A stretch of DNA of 64,000 bases, from positions 124,001-188,000 of the forward strand of contig NZ_JAAKYZ010000001.1 in NCBI RefSeq assembly GCF_015229955.1, given 5' to 3'. A program made the translations under genes and the position numbers. The stretch is from Campylobacter concisus. GTDB taxonomy: Bacteria > Campylobacterota > Campylobacteria > Campylobacterales > Campylobacteraceae. Each line of letters begins with the position of its first letter. The first letter of the stretch is position 1. This document shows, one piece after another, positions 47,552 through 57,781 of the stretch. The notes beneath the pieces were generated by a model. That model did not search any database and was not told the DNA's origin. It was given only the letters and a program-made list of their open reading frames with translations.

Positions 47552-48657
47552 TGTTAGACCTGCAAACTAGAACTATTAAATTTAACGAGCCACTCTATCT
47601 TGAGAGTGGCCGTATACTATCAAATTTTAAGCTTATTTATGAGACTTACGGCACGCTAAATGCTGATAAAAGCAACGTTATCGTGATCTGCCACGCACTA
47701 ACAGGCTCACACCACGCAGCTGGCACCTACGCAGGCGATGAGAAAGCTGGCTGGTGGGACGGGCTAATAGGCAGCAAAAAAGCGGTTGATACGGATAAAT
47801 TTTACGTTATTTGCGTAAATATCTTAGGCTCGTGTTTTGGCTCGACCTCGCCGCTAAGCGTTGATCGAAGTAGCGGCAAAGAGTATAGGCTAAATTTCCC
47901 AGTCCTTGCTATAAGTGATGTGGTAAAGGCGCAGATGAGGCTATTTAGCGAGCTTGGCATCACGAGGGCAAGAGCTGTGATAGGTGGCAGTCTTGGCGGT
48001 ATGCAGGCACTTTGCTATGCTATCGAGTTTCCAGAATTTGCGCAAGATATCATAATGCTTGCAAGCACCTATCAGACTAAGCCTTGGGCGATAGCGTTTA
48101 ATAAAATCGCCATCGAAGCCATTTTAAATGATGAAAATTTCAAAAACGGCGAATATGACGCAGAATTTATAAGAAAAAATGGGCTAAAAGGTATGGCTTA
48201 CGGCAGGATGGCAGGGCATATCAGCTTTTTAAGCCCTGATAGCATGGATAAAAAATTTGGACGCAACTACGTCGAAACCGACGGCCTTTACGATCTTTTT
48301 GGACATTTTCAGGTCGATCGCTACATGGAGTATAACGGCTACAACTTCCCAAAGAGGTTTGACCCGCTAAGCTACCTATATATCGTAAAGATGATGAATA
48401 TCTTTGACTGCACAAGGCACTACGATAGCCTAAAAGACGCCCTTGCGCCGATCAAAGCAAATCTGCATCTAATCGCTTTCAAAGGCGATCTACTCTTTCC
48501 GCCAAGCTGCATGAGAGAAATTTATGACGCACTTTGCGAGATGGGCAGAGGTACAAAGACAAATTTTATAGAGATAGATAGCAACTACGGGCACGACGCC
48601 TTTTTGGTCGAGATAGAAAAATTTGATGGATATATAAAAAATATATTAAAAGGATAG
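47551..48657 (+). CDS. metX: Homoserine O-acetyltransferase
   Basis: Acetylates homoserine for methionine synthesis. 368 residues, alpha/beta-hydrolase fold: oxyanion region CHALTGSHH, nucleophile elbow GGSLGGMQAL, late Asp in FKGDLLFPP and His in NYGHDAFLVE. GTG 47551 overlaps the guaB stop by one base. By family position it uses acetyl-CoA, though MetX-like enzymes can be succinyl-specific. Confidence 0.92.
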
Positions 48658-48660
48658 AGA

Positions 48661-48852
48661 ATGGAGCAAAAAGAGCAAAGCTTTGAAGAAAAATTAGCTC
48701 TAGCAGATAAAATTTTAAACGATCTAAACAAAGATGATGTGAGCTTAGAAAATAGCATAAAGCTGCACGAACAGGGCAAAAAGCTACTAAATGAGGCAAG
48801 AGAAATTTTAGAAAACGCAAAACTTAGCATAAAGCAGGTGGATAATGAGTAG
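48661..48852 (+). CDS. xseB: Exodeoxyribonuclease VII small subunit
   Basis: 63 residues, the usual tiny helical XseB: SFEEKLALADKILNDLNKDD followed by SLENSIKLHEQGKKLL. Several copies bind the XseA catalytic subunit, which is not in the window. Starts three bases after metX and overlaps the next gene by 8 bases. Confidence 0.9.
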   Translation: MEQKEQSFEEKLALADKILNDLNKDDVSLENSIKLHEQGKKLLNEAREILENAKLSIKQVDNE

Positions 48853-49639
48853 AATTTGTGCTCTTCAGCTACCAACGCAGCCTTTAAGTGAGGCAAGGCT
48901 TGATTATTATCTAAAAATTTGTGCGGACGAAAACGCAAGACTTGTTGTGCTTGGTGAATATGTGCTAAATAGCTTTTTTAAAGAGCTCATTAGCATGCCA
49001 AAAAGCCTTATAAAAGAGCAAAGTGAGCGCAAAAAAGAGGCTCTTTTTGCAATGGCAAAAAAGTATGATCTAAATATTGTTGCACCCATTGTAAATCTAA
49101 AAGGCAAGGAAATTTTTAAAAGTCTAGCCAAATTTACCCCAACACAAGTAAAGCTATATGATCAGCAAATTCTCATGCCTTACGCTCACTGGAACGAGGT
49201 GAAATTCTTTAATAACACAAGCGATGAGCTAAATTTGCCTGTCTTTACCTATGATAAATTTAAAGTTGGCGTCATGTTTGGCTTCGAGGCGCACTTTGAT
49301 GTGTGCTGGGCCTATATGAGCGCTAAGAAGGTTGATATAGTGCTCGTGCCAACAGCTTGTACATTTTTTTCTCAGGCGCGCTGGGAGGAGCTTTTAAAGG
49401 TTAGAGCCTTTACAAATAACGTCTACGTGCTGCGCGTAAACCGTGTAGGAAGCCACAAAAGTGACGACGAGCAGTGGAGTTTTTATGGCGATTCGATGCT
49501 TATTAATCCGTTTGGTGAAGTTAAAAATAGGCTTGGTAAAAATGAAGAGATGATGATAGATGAGCTTAGCAAAAAGGAGCTTAGCGAGGCTAGAAACACT
49601 TGGGGTTTTATGCAGATAGAGGCGAAATTTAAAAGATAA
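48845..49639 (+). CDS. Carbon-nitrogen hydrolase family protein
   Basis: A 264-residue nitrilase-superfamily protein. The catalytic Glu is Glu38 in VLGEYV, and Cys172 lies in VPTACTFF. The third residue, normally a Lys in a YxKxHL-like motif, is missing: the sequence there is LYDQQILMPYAHW, with Gln107/108. The enzyme may thus be altered or use another base. A C-N hydrolase is also found near murC in other Campylobacter. ATG overlaps xseB. Substrate unknown. Confidence 0.8.
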   Translation: MSRICALQLPTQPLSEARLDYYLKICADENARLVVLGEYVLNSFFKELISMPKSLIKEQSERKKEALFAMAKKYDLNIVAPIVNLKGKEIFKSLAKFTPTQVKLYDQQILMPYAHWNEVKFFNNTSDELNLPVFTYDKFKVGVMFGFEAHFDVCWAYMSAKKVDIVLVPTACTFFSQARWEELLKVRAFTNNVYVLRVNRVGSHKSDDEQWSFYGDSMLINPFGEVKNRLGKNEEMMIDELSKKELSEARNTWGFMQIEAKFKR

Positions 49640-49713
49640 AATAAGGCCGTAACTGGACGGAAAAGCGAGCTTAGCAAGAATGAGCGCTCTTTAAAGGAAT
49701 TTTGGAGTGAAAT

Positions 49714-50067
49714 TTGAAACGAAGTGACGTTGAGAGATATATAAAAGAGAAATTTGACGTTTTAGGTGAGCAAATTTTCCCAAGATATCCAAAATTTAGT
49801 GCCTTTCGTCACAAGAAAAATGAGAAGTGGTTTGCACTGCTTATGGAGATAAGCGCTAGCAAGCTAGGTCTTAAAAGTGACGAGATGACCGAGGTTTTAA
49901 ATCTAAAATGCAGCCCTGATCTAGCCATGGTGCTAGTTGATGAGCAGCAAATTTTTAAAGCCTATCACATGAATAAAAAGCACTGGATAAGCGTAAATTT
50001 AAACTCAAAAATCTCACAAAAAACAGTTTTTGACCTGATAGACGAGAGCTTTAGCTTAAGCAAATAA
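49714..50067 (+). CDS. MmcQ/YjbR-like protein
   Basis: A 117-residue protein of the YjbR fold (DUF419), with FPRYPKFSAFRHKKNEKWFALLM and the conserved end HMNKKHWISVNLN. The family is a small DNA-binding-like fold of unknown role. TTG 49714 is preceded by GGAG seven bases upstream. The 74-base gap before it shows no gene. Stands just before murC. Confidence 0.8.
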   Translation: MKRSDVERYIKEKFDVLGEQIFPRYPKFSAFRHKKNEKWFALLMEISASKLGLKSDEMTEVLNLKCSPDLAMVLVDEQQIFKAYHMNKKHWISVNLNSKISQKTVFDLIDESFSLSK

Positions 50068-50131
50068 AAGCCATTTTCAGGCTTAAATTTAGTAGTTTTT
50101 GTTAAAATCACGAAAAACTTAAGGATAAAAT

Positions 50132-51460
50132 TTGCAAGAGCTAAACAATGAGATCAAAAAAGTCCATTTCATAGGCATCGGCGGCATCGGTATCTCAGCC
50201 ATCGCTAGATTTTTACACGAAAAAGGCCACAAGATAAGTGGTAGTGACATCAAAGAGAGCAAGACGACTCTTGAGCTTCAAAATGAAGGCATTGAGGTCA
50301 TCACACCGCACTGTAAAGAGGCGATAAAAGACCAAGACTTCGTAGTCTATTCGGCTGCGATAAAAGAGGACAACATCGAGCTAGTGGAGGCCAGACGAAA
50401 GGGCATAAAGTGCTTTTCAAGAAAAGAAATTTTGCCTTATGTGCTTGAAGATAAGTGCGTCTTTGCAGTAGCTGGCGCACATGGCAAGAGCACGACTTCA
50501 GCGATGCTAGCAAGTCTTATTGAGGGTTCAGTCATCATCGGCGCCATCTCAAAGCAGTTTGGCTCAAATATGCGCTACGCCAAAAGCGATAACGTCGTAT
50601 TTGAGGCGGATGAGAGCGACTCAAGCTTTCTAAACTCAAACCCATATCTAGCCATCGTCACAAATGCAGAGCCAGAGCACATGGAGCATTACGACTACGA
50701 TCTAGCTAAATTTTACGCAGCCTACAAGGGCTTTTTGGAGCGCGCGAGAGTTAGGGTGATAAACGCTGAGGACGAGTTTTTAAGTACGCTTAAGCTTGAT
50801 GCGATCAGGCTTTATCCAAGCACCGACATCACGGAGCTTACGATGGTGGTAAGAGACTATCAGCCATACACCAGCTTTAATCTTAAAAATTTAGGCAAAT
50901 TTGAAGCCTTTGGCATGGGCGAGCACATCGCCATAGACGCATCTTTAGCTATCCTTGCTGCGATGCACGAGACGCCGCTAAAAGACATCAGAGAAAATTT
51001 ACTAAATTTTAAAGGCATCAAAAAGCGTTTTGACATACTTAGCGCAAACAAAAATTTCGTCCTAATAGATGACTACGCGCACCATCCAACCGAGATAAAA
51101 GCAACACTAAAATCAGTCTTTGAATACGCCAAAATTTTAGGCATAAACAGCGTCACAGCGATATTTCAGCCACACCGCTACACAAGACTTAGCACAAATT
51201 TACCTGGCTTTAAAGAGTGCTTTAAGGGTGTTGATGAGCTTGTCATCTTGCCAGTTTATGCAGCTGGAGAAAATCCGATCGAAGTTGATATGAAGAGCGA
51301 GTTTAGCGAGTATAACCCAATCTTTACTGATAAGGTCGAAAGGGTTGAAGAGGGGATTGAATTTACAGATGAATTTGGCGTAAAAAACCGCCTAAGTGAC
51401 GGCATCGTAGTTGGCTTTGGAGCGGGCGATATCAGCGTACAGCTAAGGGGCGGATATTAA
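50132..51460 (+). CDS. murC: UDP-N-acetylmuramate--L-alanine ligase
   Basis: Adds L-alanine in peptidoglycan precursor synthesis. 442 residues: Rossmann start FIGIGGIGISAIA, ATP loop AGAHGKSTTSAML, DESDSSF, and VLIDDYAHHPTEIKA. TTG 50132 follows AAGGATAAAA. A TAAAAT -10-like box lies at 50103-50108. First of a murC - two small genes - mutS2 run. Confidence 0.96.
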   Translation: MQELNNEIKKVHFIGIGGIGISAIARFLHEKGHKISGSDIKESKTTLELQNEGIEVITPHCKEAIKDQDFVVYSAAIKEDNIELVEARRKGIKCFSRKEILPYVLEDKCVFAVAGAHGKSTTSAMLASLIEGSVIIGAISKQFGSNMRYAKSDNVVFEADESDSSFLNSNPYLAIVTNAEPEHMEHYDYDLAKFYAAYKGFLERARVRVINAEDEFLSTLKLDAIRLYPSTDITELTMVVRDYQPYTSFNLKNLGKFEAFGMGEHIAIDASLAILAAMHETPLKDIRENLLNFKGIKKRFDILSANKNFVLIDDYAHHPTEIKATLKSVFEYAKILGINSVTAIFQPHRYTRLSTNLPGFKECFKGVDELVILPVYAAGENPIEVDMKSEFSEYNPIFTDKVERVEEGIEFTDEFGVKNRLSDGIVVGFGAGDISVQLRGGY

Positions 51461-51777
51461 TGGATCTAAGCACTTTCAAGCTTCAAGATGAAAATGAAAT
51501 TTTAAAAGAGATAAAAGAAAAAGAGCTTAGTGAAGAAGAAATTTCAAGCCTTATAAATTTAGGTAAAAAAGATATCTTGATCGCGCTTGCAAGGGAGCAA
51601 AAGCTAAGTAGCGCCCAGATAAAAGATATGTTACCGAATGCCCCGTATATGGCTGTTTGCTTGCTAGTTGAAAAACAAGATATCAGTGAGGTTAAGGCTG
51701 AAATTTTAGACAAGATCAATCCTCATTTTGAGCTTTACAAAGAGCTCATCGCAAAATATAAGGGCGTAAAATGGTAA
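51460..51777 (+). CDS. Conserved small hypothetical protein
   Basis: A 105-residue, acidic, helical cytoplasmic protein with many Lys and Glu (LSEEEISSLINLGKKDILIAL). ATG overlaps the murC stop by one base, and the end overlaps the next gene by 7 bases. No domain recognised. HEAT-like or helical-bundle character is suggested by the spacing of Leu and Ile. Probably cotranscribed with murC and mutS2. Confidence 0.7.
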   Translation: MDLSTFKLQDENEILKEIKEKELSEEEISSLINLGKKDILIALAREQKLSSAQIKDMLPNAPYMAVCLLVEKQDISEVKAEILDKINPHFELYKELIAKYKGVKW

Positions 51778-52115
51778 GAAATTTGATCCTAATCGCTGGC
51801 TTGATCGTACTTTTTGGAGCGATCTGGGCGATAAAAGATGAAAAGATCAGCAAAGGCATAAAAGCGCTCGTTAGCGCGGTGCTTGTAGCGATCCTTATTT
51901 GCGTCTATTTTTACGAAGAGAATTTATCAAAAAATGAGGATGCCATCTCAAAGCTAGTTAGCGATTTTAAACAGGGCAAAACACTAAAATGTGGCGAATA
52001 CAACGTGAGTGCGGAGAAATTTAACTATGAATTTGGCACGGCGTCATTTTTAGCTAAAAGAGAATTTAGCGATCTCTCAGGCGTCATCGTGCCGATAAAA
52101 AGTTGTGAGCAATGA
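51771..52115 (+). CDS. Small membrane protein between murC and mutS2
   Basis: A 114-residue protein with two close helices (about 4-19 and 28-46), then a soluble tail with a single conserved-looking Cys (TLKCGEYNV) and a final Cys. A similarly placed membrane protein is annotated in C. jejuni (Cj1053c). ATG 51771 lies in the preceding gene and the end overlaps mutS2 by 4 bases. Function unknown. Confidence 0.7.
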   Translation: MVRNLILIAGLIVLFGAIWAIKDEKISKGIKALVSAVLVAILICVYFYEENLSKNEDAISKLVSDFKQGKTLKCGEYNVSAEKFNYEFGTASFLAKREFSDLSGVIVPIKSCEQ

Positions 52116-54316
52116 CTGAAGAGATATTTTTAAAGCTAGATCTAGGCGAGTATCTGGATAAATTTAACTCCTTTTTAGCAAGGCAAAAACCGCTATTTTT
52201 ACAAGGCGACAGCAAAATCCACTTTGAAAACATTAGTGAGCTTTCAAAGTATGATTTTAAGGCGCCTGACGAGATAAAAGAGCTTGATGATGCGCTAATT
52301 AGACTTAGCAAGCAAGCAGTGCTTCACATCAGCGAAATTTACGAGTTTGCAAAGATTATTAAGTATTTTTCATATCTAAAAAAGCAAAAATTTGAAGGCA
52401 GGCTTGGCGAGTGGATCGCTAAAGTCGAAATCCCTGAAGCGATGAGCCAGATGGCAAACAGCTTTGATGAAAACGGCGAGTTTAGCGACAGCGTGGATGA
52501 GAGATTTCAGGCGATAAAACAGGCATTTAGCGAGAAAAAACGTCAGATCGACGCTGAGCTTAAAAAGCTCATCTATTCAAAGCACATCACGCCCTATCTA
52601 GTCGATACCCAGACGCACTACATCAACTCGCAAGAGGCACTTTTGGTGCGTGGCGGCTTTAATCACGCCCTAAAAGGCACCGTGATCGCTAGAAGCTCAG
52701 GCGGCTACTTCTACGTCGCTCCTACAAGCACCGAGCGCCTAAAAAAGGAGCAAAGCGAGCTACTTGATAGAAAAGAGGAGATCATTTTTGAGCACTGCAA
52801 GAAATTTAGCCTGCAGATGAGCAAGAGCCTACTCTTTTTGAAATTTATAAATAACGCTTTTGATCAGTTTGACGCATATCAAGCGCGTGTAAATTTAGCT
52901 AGATCGCGCGACTATGAGTTTGTTTTGCCAAACAGCTCGCACGTTATCAAACTTGAGAAATTTGCCCATCCAGCGCTAAAAAATCCAAAAAGCGTGAGTG
53001 TGGACTTTAGCAAAAAGGTGCTTTTAATAACCGGCGTAAACGCTGGCGGTAAGTCGATGCTTTTAAAATCTATCATCTCGGCCACGCTACTTGCAAAGTA
53101 TCTGCTGCCTATGCGTATCGACGCAAACCGCTCAAGCATCGGCTCTTTTAAAGAATTTGACGCGATTATAGAAGATCCGCAAAGTGTGAAAAACGACATC
53201 TCGACCTTTGCTGGCAGGATGGTGCATTTTGCAAGGCTTTTTACTAAAAAATCGATCATCATAGGCATCGACGAGATCGAGCTTGGCACCGACTTTGAGG
53301 AGGCTGCGAGCTTGTATGGCGTCATGATAGAGCGACTCATTACTCAAGATATCAAAATGATCATCACGACCCACCACAAACGCCTTGCGATGCTGCTAGC
53401 TAAAAACCCAGAGGTTGAGCTAGTGGCGGCACTTTACGACGAGGCGGCTCAAAGGCCTAAATTTGAGTTTTTAAAGGGCACGATCGGTAAGTCTTATGCC
53501 TTTGAAACGGCGGCAAGATACGGCATATCTCAAAATTTAGTGGCTCAGGCAAAGAAAATTTACGGTGAAGATAAAGAGAATTTAAACGAGATCATCACAA
53601 AGACGCTAAATTTACAAACCAAGCTTGATGAGGGCATAAAAGAGGTCACGGCAAAAGAGGAGCGGCTTGAGCGCTTGCTTGAGGAGCAAAAAGAGCTAAA
53701 AGAGAAAAATGAGATCAAGCTAAATGCGACTATTTCACGCCTAGAAAAAGAGTATTATGAAGCGATAAATGCGGCAAAAGCGGTTATAAATTTCAAGGAT
53801 ATAAAAGACAAACAAAGAGCGCTAAACGTGGCAAATGAGAAAAAGGCTGCTATAGTTAAACCTAAAAAAACTGAGCACGAGAGCCTAAAAGTAGGCGATA
53901 GAGTGAAGTATGAAAACATAAAAGGCACGGTTTTAAGTATCTCAAAAAATGACGCGATGATCGAGTCAAATGGTATAAATTTACGCGTGCCAATAGAGCT
54001 TTTAAGAAAAAATGGCAATGAAATTATTTTGCCTAAAAAAGGTGGCGTAAGTTTAAGCGTAGATAAGCCAAAAACGGCCTCGCTCTCGCTTGATCTGCAT
54101 GGCATGAGAGCTGACGAGGCGATAGCAAAACTTGATAGATTTATCTCAGATAGTCTTGTTATGGGATTTGACGAGGTTAGCGTATTTCACGGCATCGGCA
54201 CTGGCAAGCTCGCCTTTGCTGTTAGAAATTTCTTAAAAGAGCATCCAAGCGTGAAAGAGTTTTTTGATGCACCGGCAAATCAAGGCGGATATGGAGCTAA
54301 AATAGTCAGGCTTTAA
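52112..54316 (+). CDS. mutS2: Endonuclease MutS2
   Basis: A 734-residue MutS2: core and clamp helices, Walker A TGVNAGGKSMLLKS near 310-323, Walker B region IGIDEIELGTD, a coiled coil (about 485-560) and a C-terminal Smr nuclease domain with SLDLHGMRADEA and VFHGIGTGKL. MutS2 suppresses homologous recombination and, in some bacteria, rescues collided ribosomes; it does not do mismatch repair. Confidence 0.95.
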   Translation: MTEEIFLKLDLGEYLDKFNSFLARQKPLFLQGDSKIHFENISELSKYDFKAPDEIKELDDALIRLSKQAVLHISEIYEFAKIIKYFSYLKKQKFEGRLGEWIAKVEIPEAMSQMANSFDENGEFSDSVDERFQAIKQAFSEKKRQIDAELKKLIYSKHITPYLVDTQTHYINSQEALLVRGGFNHALKGTVIARSSGGYFYVAPTSTERLKKEQSELLDRKEEIIFEHCKKFSLQMSKSLLFLKFINNAFDQFDAYQARVNLARSRDYEFVLPNSSHVIKLEKFAHPALKNPKSVSVDFSKKVLLITGVNAGGKSMLLKSIISATLLAKYLLPMRIDANRSSIGSFKEFDAIIEDPQSVKNDISTFAGRMVHFARLFTKKSIIIGIDEIELGTDFEEAASLYGVMIERLITQDIKMIITTHHKRLAMLLAKNPEVELVAALYDEAAQRPKFEFLKGTIGKSYAFETAARYGISQNLVAQAKKIYGEDKENLNEIITKTLNLQTKLDEGIKEVTAKEERLERLLEEQKELKEKNEIKLNATISRLEKEYYEAINAAKAVINFKDIKDKQRALNVANEKKAAIVKPKKTEHESLKVGDRVKYENIKGTVLSISKNDAMIESNGINLRVPIELLRKNGNEIILPKKGGVSLSVDKPKTASLSLDLHGMRADEAIAKLDRFISDSLVMGFDEVSVFHGIGTGKLAFAVRNFLKEHPSVKEFFDAPANQGGYGAKIVRL

Positions 54317-54335
54317 CTTCTTCCTAAAAGTTAAA
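54312..54335 (+). terminator. Possible mutS2 terminator
   Basis: TTTAACTT (54312-54319) and AAGTTAAA (54328-54335) form a perfect 8-bp stem with an 8-base loop that includes the stop codon, followed by ATTTATTTT. Weak but well placed. Confidence 0.5.
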
Positions 54336-54352
54336 ATTTATTTTAAGGTTGA

Positions 54353-54358
54353 TATAAT
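54353..54358 (+). promoter_or_regulatory. -10 box for the GGDEF/EAL gene
   Basis: TATAAT preceded by TTGA, 34 bases before the TTG start at 54392. Confidence 0.55.
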
Positions 54359-54391
54359 CAGGGCAAGTACACAAAATAAGGGAAGTAACTT

Positions 54392-56305
54392 TTGAGTAAC
54401 AAGGACGAGCAAACGGGTAAAAATCTAAACATCACTAAAACGATTATAGGTTTAGTGTTTGTTTTGGGAAGTATTTTTTTAGTCGAAAACCTGGCAGTTT
54501 TTTATTTTAAATTTAATAATGCTTCTGCTGAAAATGGTTTTAATCTTCGAAAGAAAGTTGATTATTTGACATATCAATATGTTGATTATTTCAAAAATGT
54601 CAGCAAATATGATGTCGCAAATTTCCAATCTTACATTAATGATAGTGCTATGGGTGATGTTCTTTTATTAAAGGATGATAATAAAAATGGATACAAGGTC
54701 GTAGCGTCTTCAGATAAAAGAATAATAAATCAAGAATTTAACGACAAAAGCTGTGGAAACATCTTTGCTCATAATTTCCAAAAAGATTATTTTTGGGCAA
54801 AAATTTTGCCAGAAAATGCTGCTCAAGTTTGTATGTTTGTGCCGGTCGGAGAGTATATATTAGGCTTTAAAGGAAAGGTCGATCAGCGTATTACTGGCAC
54901 GCATGATGAGTACTTTTTTGAGTGGCTTTTAAACAATATGGCTTTAACATTTATCTTAAGCTTCGTTGGCGCAATAGTTGCTTTGTCTACTTGTATATGG
55001 TACGCGGTTAAATATATAAAAGAAAAAAATAACTATAATGAATTAAAAACAGATGCTAAAAAACAGATAGAAGAGCTTGGAGAAAAGCTTTATATCGATC
55101 CAATGACTGGACTTTTAAATAAAACAGCATTGGTGCGTGATATTAATAGCTATGAAAATCCTAAAGTAGTGCTTATAGATATTGACGATTTTGGCAAGAT
55201 GAATGACTTTTACGGTAAATTTGCATGTGATCAGATTTTGGTAAAGATGGCTGATTTGATCAGTGAATTTGCCAAAGATGAGAATATGAAGGCTTACTGT
55301 ATAGAAGCAGATAGGTTTGCTCTGGTAGAAGATAGCGATAGCTTTATCGATAGATATGAAGATATGGTTGAAGATTTGATAGAAATTTTTAAAGGTCGTA
55401 TGCTAAGTATAGTCGATGAAGATGGTAGGGAGATAGAAGGTATCGAGATACATAGTACAATAGGCTTTGCTCTTGATAGTGACCAAACACTAAGAAAAGC
55501 AACAATAGCGTTAAAAACGGCAAAAGAGCAAGATAAAGACTATGTTTGCTATTTTAAAGGGCTAAATCAAAAAGAGGAATACGCAACTCAAATAGAACGC
55601 TCTAAACTGATACAATACGCTACTATAAACAACAATATTGTTCCTTATTTTCAGCCGATAGTTAATGACCAAAAGGTACCTGTAAAATACGAATGCTTGA
55701 TAAGACTTTTAGATAGAGGCGATGTTATATCACCAAATGTCTTTTTGGATATCTCAAAGCGTATTAAGCGTTATGCTGATCTTGAGAAGCAACTAATTAA
55801 AAAGTGTTTTAAGCAGCTTGTAGAGGATAAGAATTTAGTACTTTCTATAAATTTAAGTAGTAGAGATATGATCGATGGTGATGTTAGTTCACTTGTTTTA
55901 AATCTATTGAACAAGCACAATGTTGCTGGTAGAGTAGTATTTGAGATCGTTGAAGATGAAGAGCTTAAAAATTTAGAGAGAGTTTCAAATTTTATCGAGC
56001 GTGTAAAAAGCATGGGCGCAAAGATCGCTATCGATGATTTTGGCTCAGGATATTCAAATTTTTCTTACATTATAAAGATCAAGCCTGACTACGTGAAGAT
56101 CGATGGCTCTATTATAAAAGATATAGACATAAATAAAGATTCACACTCTATCGCAAGTGCGATCGTGGCATTTGCAAAAGACCTTGGTATAAAAACTATT
56201 GCTGAATATGTGCATTCAAAAGAGATATTTGAAATCTGTAAAGAGATCGGCGTAGATGAGTTCCAGGGCTTTTATTTTGGTGCACCAGAGCGTGCCGGCT
56301 CATAA
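54392..56305 (+). CDS. Membrane GGDEF/EAL protein, degenerate GGDEF
   Basis: A 637-residue cyclic-di-GMP protein. Helix 1 (about 14-37), a periplasmic sensor domain (about 40-175), helix 2 (about 183-208), a coiled linker, then GGDEF and EAL domains. The GGDEF site reads EADRF, so cyclase activity is unlikely. The EAL motif reads ECL in KYECLIRL, keeping the metal-binding Glu; [20 protein letters not shown] and VKIDGS are also kept, so phosphodiesterase activity or c-di-GMP binding is plausible. The layout (two helices around a periplasmic domain, worn GGDEF, EAL) is like LapD, although I see no clear HAMP domain. Confidence 0.85.
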   Translation: MSNKDEQTGKNLNITKTIIGLVFVLGSIFLVENLAVFYFKFNNASAENGFNLRKKVDYLTYQYVDYFKNVSKYDVANFQSYINDSAMGDVLLLKDDNKNGYKVVASSDKRIINQEFNDKSCGNIFAHNFQKDYFWAKILPENAAQVCMFVPVGEYILGFKGKVDQRITGTHDEYFFEWLLNNMALTFILSFVGAIVALSTCIWYAVKYIKEKNNYNELKTDAKKQIEELGEKLYIDPMTGLLNKTALVRDINSYENPKVVLIDIDDFGKMNDFYGKFACDQILVKMADLISEFAKDENMKAYCIEADRFALVEDSDSFIDRYEDMVEDLIEIFKGRMLSIVDEDGREIEGIEIHSTIGFALDSDQTLRKATIALKTAKEQDKDYVCYFKGLNQKEEYATQIERSKLIQYATINNNIVPYFQPIVNDQKVPVKYECLIRLLDRGDVISPNVFLDISKRIKRYADLEKQLIKKCFKQLVEDKNLVLSINLSSRDMIDGDVSSLVLNLLNKHNVAGRVVFEIVEDEELKNLERVSNFIERVKSMGAKIAIDDFGSGYSNFSYIIKIKPDYVKIDGSIIKDIDINKDSHSIASAIVAFAKDLGIKTIAEYVHSKEIFEICKEIGVDEFQGFYFGAPERAGS

Positions 56306-56313
56306 GGCACTTA

Positions 56314-57402
56314 GTGGTAATTAGCTTTTTAAAAGAGCTTTTAAGCTTTCGCTCTATCACACCTAATGATGCTGGAAGCTTAGAATTTATCGCTAGATTT
56401 TTGCCTGATTTTGAGGCAAAATTTATAGAAAAAAACGGCACCAAAAATCTCATACTCTCTAAAATTTATGGTGATGGCGAGCATCTAGCTTTTGCTGGAC
56501 ACGTTGATGTCGTGCCTCCAGGTGAGGGCTGGGATAGTGAGCCATTTACTCCACTAGAAAAAGATGGCTACATCTATGCAAGAGGCGCACAGGATATGAA
56601 AAGTGGCGTGGCTACTTTTGTTTGTGCTGCTAAAGATGCGAAATTTGATGGGAAGCTAAGCCTCATATTAACAAGTGACGAAGAGGGCGATGGCACATAT
56701 GGTACGCCTTTAGCACTTGAATATTTACGCGAAATAAATGATTTGCCGAAATTTTGCGTAGTGGCTGAACCAACTTGCGATAAAGAATTTGGCGATAGCA
56801 TAAAGGTCGGCAGACGTGGCTCAATAAATGGCAAGATCGTGATAAAGGGCATTCAAGGACACGTGGCATATCCTGAAAAGTGCATAAATCCGGTAAATTT
56901 AATAGCTCCACTTTTAAATAAGATAGCTGATCACGATATGGACGCTGGAAGCGAGTTTTTTAGTCCAAGCAAGATCGTGGTAACTGATATTAGAGGCGGC
57001 ATGCAAGTTTGCAACGTCACGCCAAGCGAGCTTAGCATAATGTTTAATGTGAGAAACTCAAATTTAACTGACATAAATGATGTTGAGAGCTATCTTAGAG
57101 AGGTCTTAAAAGGGCTTGATTACGAGCTTAGTATAAAGCAAAGCTCAAAGAGATTTTTAACAAATAAAGATAGCAAAATCGTAAAAAATTTAATGGCTTC
57201 TATCACAAAGTTCACAGGCGTTACACCGGTTCTAAATACAAAGGGCGGCACGAGCGATGCAAGGCACTTTGCTGAATTTGGCGTAGATGCGATAGAATTT
57301 GGCGTGATAAACGATCGTATACACGCCAAAAACGAACGAGTTAGCACCTACGAAGTAAATAAACTTTATGAAATTTTTAAAGATTTGATAGAAAAATTTT
57401 AA
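56314..57402 (+). CDS. dapE: Succinyl-diaminopimelate desuccinylase
   Basis: A zinc peptidase-fold enzyme making LL-diaminopimelate for lysine and peptidoglycan. 362 residues: [14 protein letters not shown] with the metal His/Asp, [21 protein letters not shown] with the catalytic Glu, and a late HAKNERV. GTG 56314 has only a weak ribosome site (AAGG at 56304-56307). Confidence 0.94.
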   Translation: MVISFLKELLSFRSITPNDAGSLEFIARFLPDFEAKFIEKNGTKNLILSKIYGDGEHLAFAGHVDVVPPGEGWDSEPFTPLEKDGYIYARGAQDMKSGVATFVCAAKDAKFDGKLSLILTSDEEGDGTYGTPLALEYLREINDLPKFCVVAEPTCDKEFGDSIKVGRRGSINGKIVIKGIQGHVAYPEKCINPVNLIAPLLNKIADHDMDAGSEFFSPSKIVVTDIRGGMQVCNVTPSELSIMFNVRNSNLTDINDVESYLREVLKGLDYELSIKQSSKRFLTNKDSKIVKNLMASITKFTGVTPVLNTKGGTSDARHFAEFGVDAIEFGVINDRIHAKNERVSTYEVNKLYEIFKDLIEKF

Positions 57403-57484
57403 TCCATAAATTTCATTATTTTTAAACCAAAAATTTATTAATTGTCTAAAAAATATTTTCAAAAGCTATTTTGATTGATATTTT

Positions 57485-57708
57485 TGTCAAAGAATTTTAA
57501 AAATAAGAAATTTTCTTTATTTGGCAATATTGCTATTATCTATTATAATTCATGAAGTAACCGGGTTTTGGCAATTTCAAGTAAAACCTAATGAAATACT
57601 CTTTTTAACGAGTACAAGATGGAAGTTATAAATACGTTTGTGGGCGAAAAATATATCCAGTATAATCCTGGCTTTAAAGATGGTATGGATATCATTTCTA
57701 ATTTATAA
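57485..57708 (+). pseudogene. Frameshifted small membrane-protein gene
   Basis: Within the 379-base gap between dapE and the next gene, one frame reads a membrane helix (FLYLAILLLSIIIHEVTG) and then WQFQVKPNEILFLTSTRWKL and stops near 57632. A second frame from ATG 57619 continues with INTFVGEKYIQYNPGFKDGMD to TAA 57706. They join well if one base is inserted or lost near 57620, so this is probably a broken gene of about 70 codons with one N-terminal helix. No family recognised, and no clear start codon or ribosome site. Confidence 0.4.
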
Positions 57709-57781
57709 AAAAGTAAAATTTCAAATAAATAAAAAAATGCAAGTAAAACGAAAAATATACAAATCTTTTCAATACGAGAAA

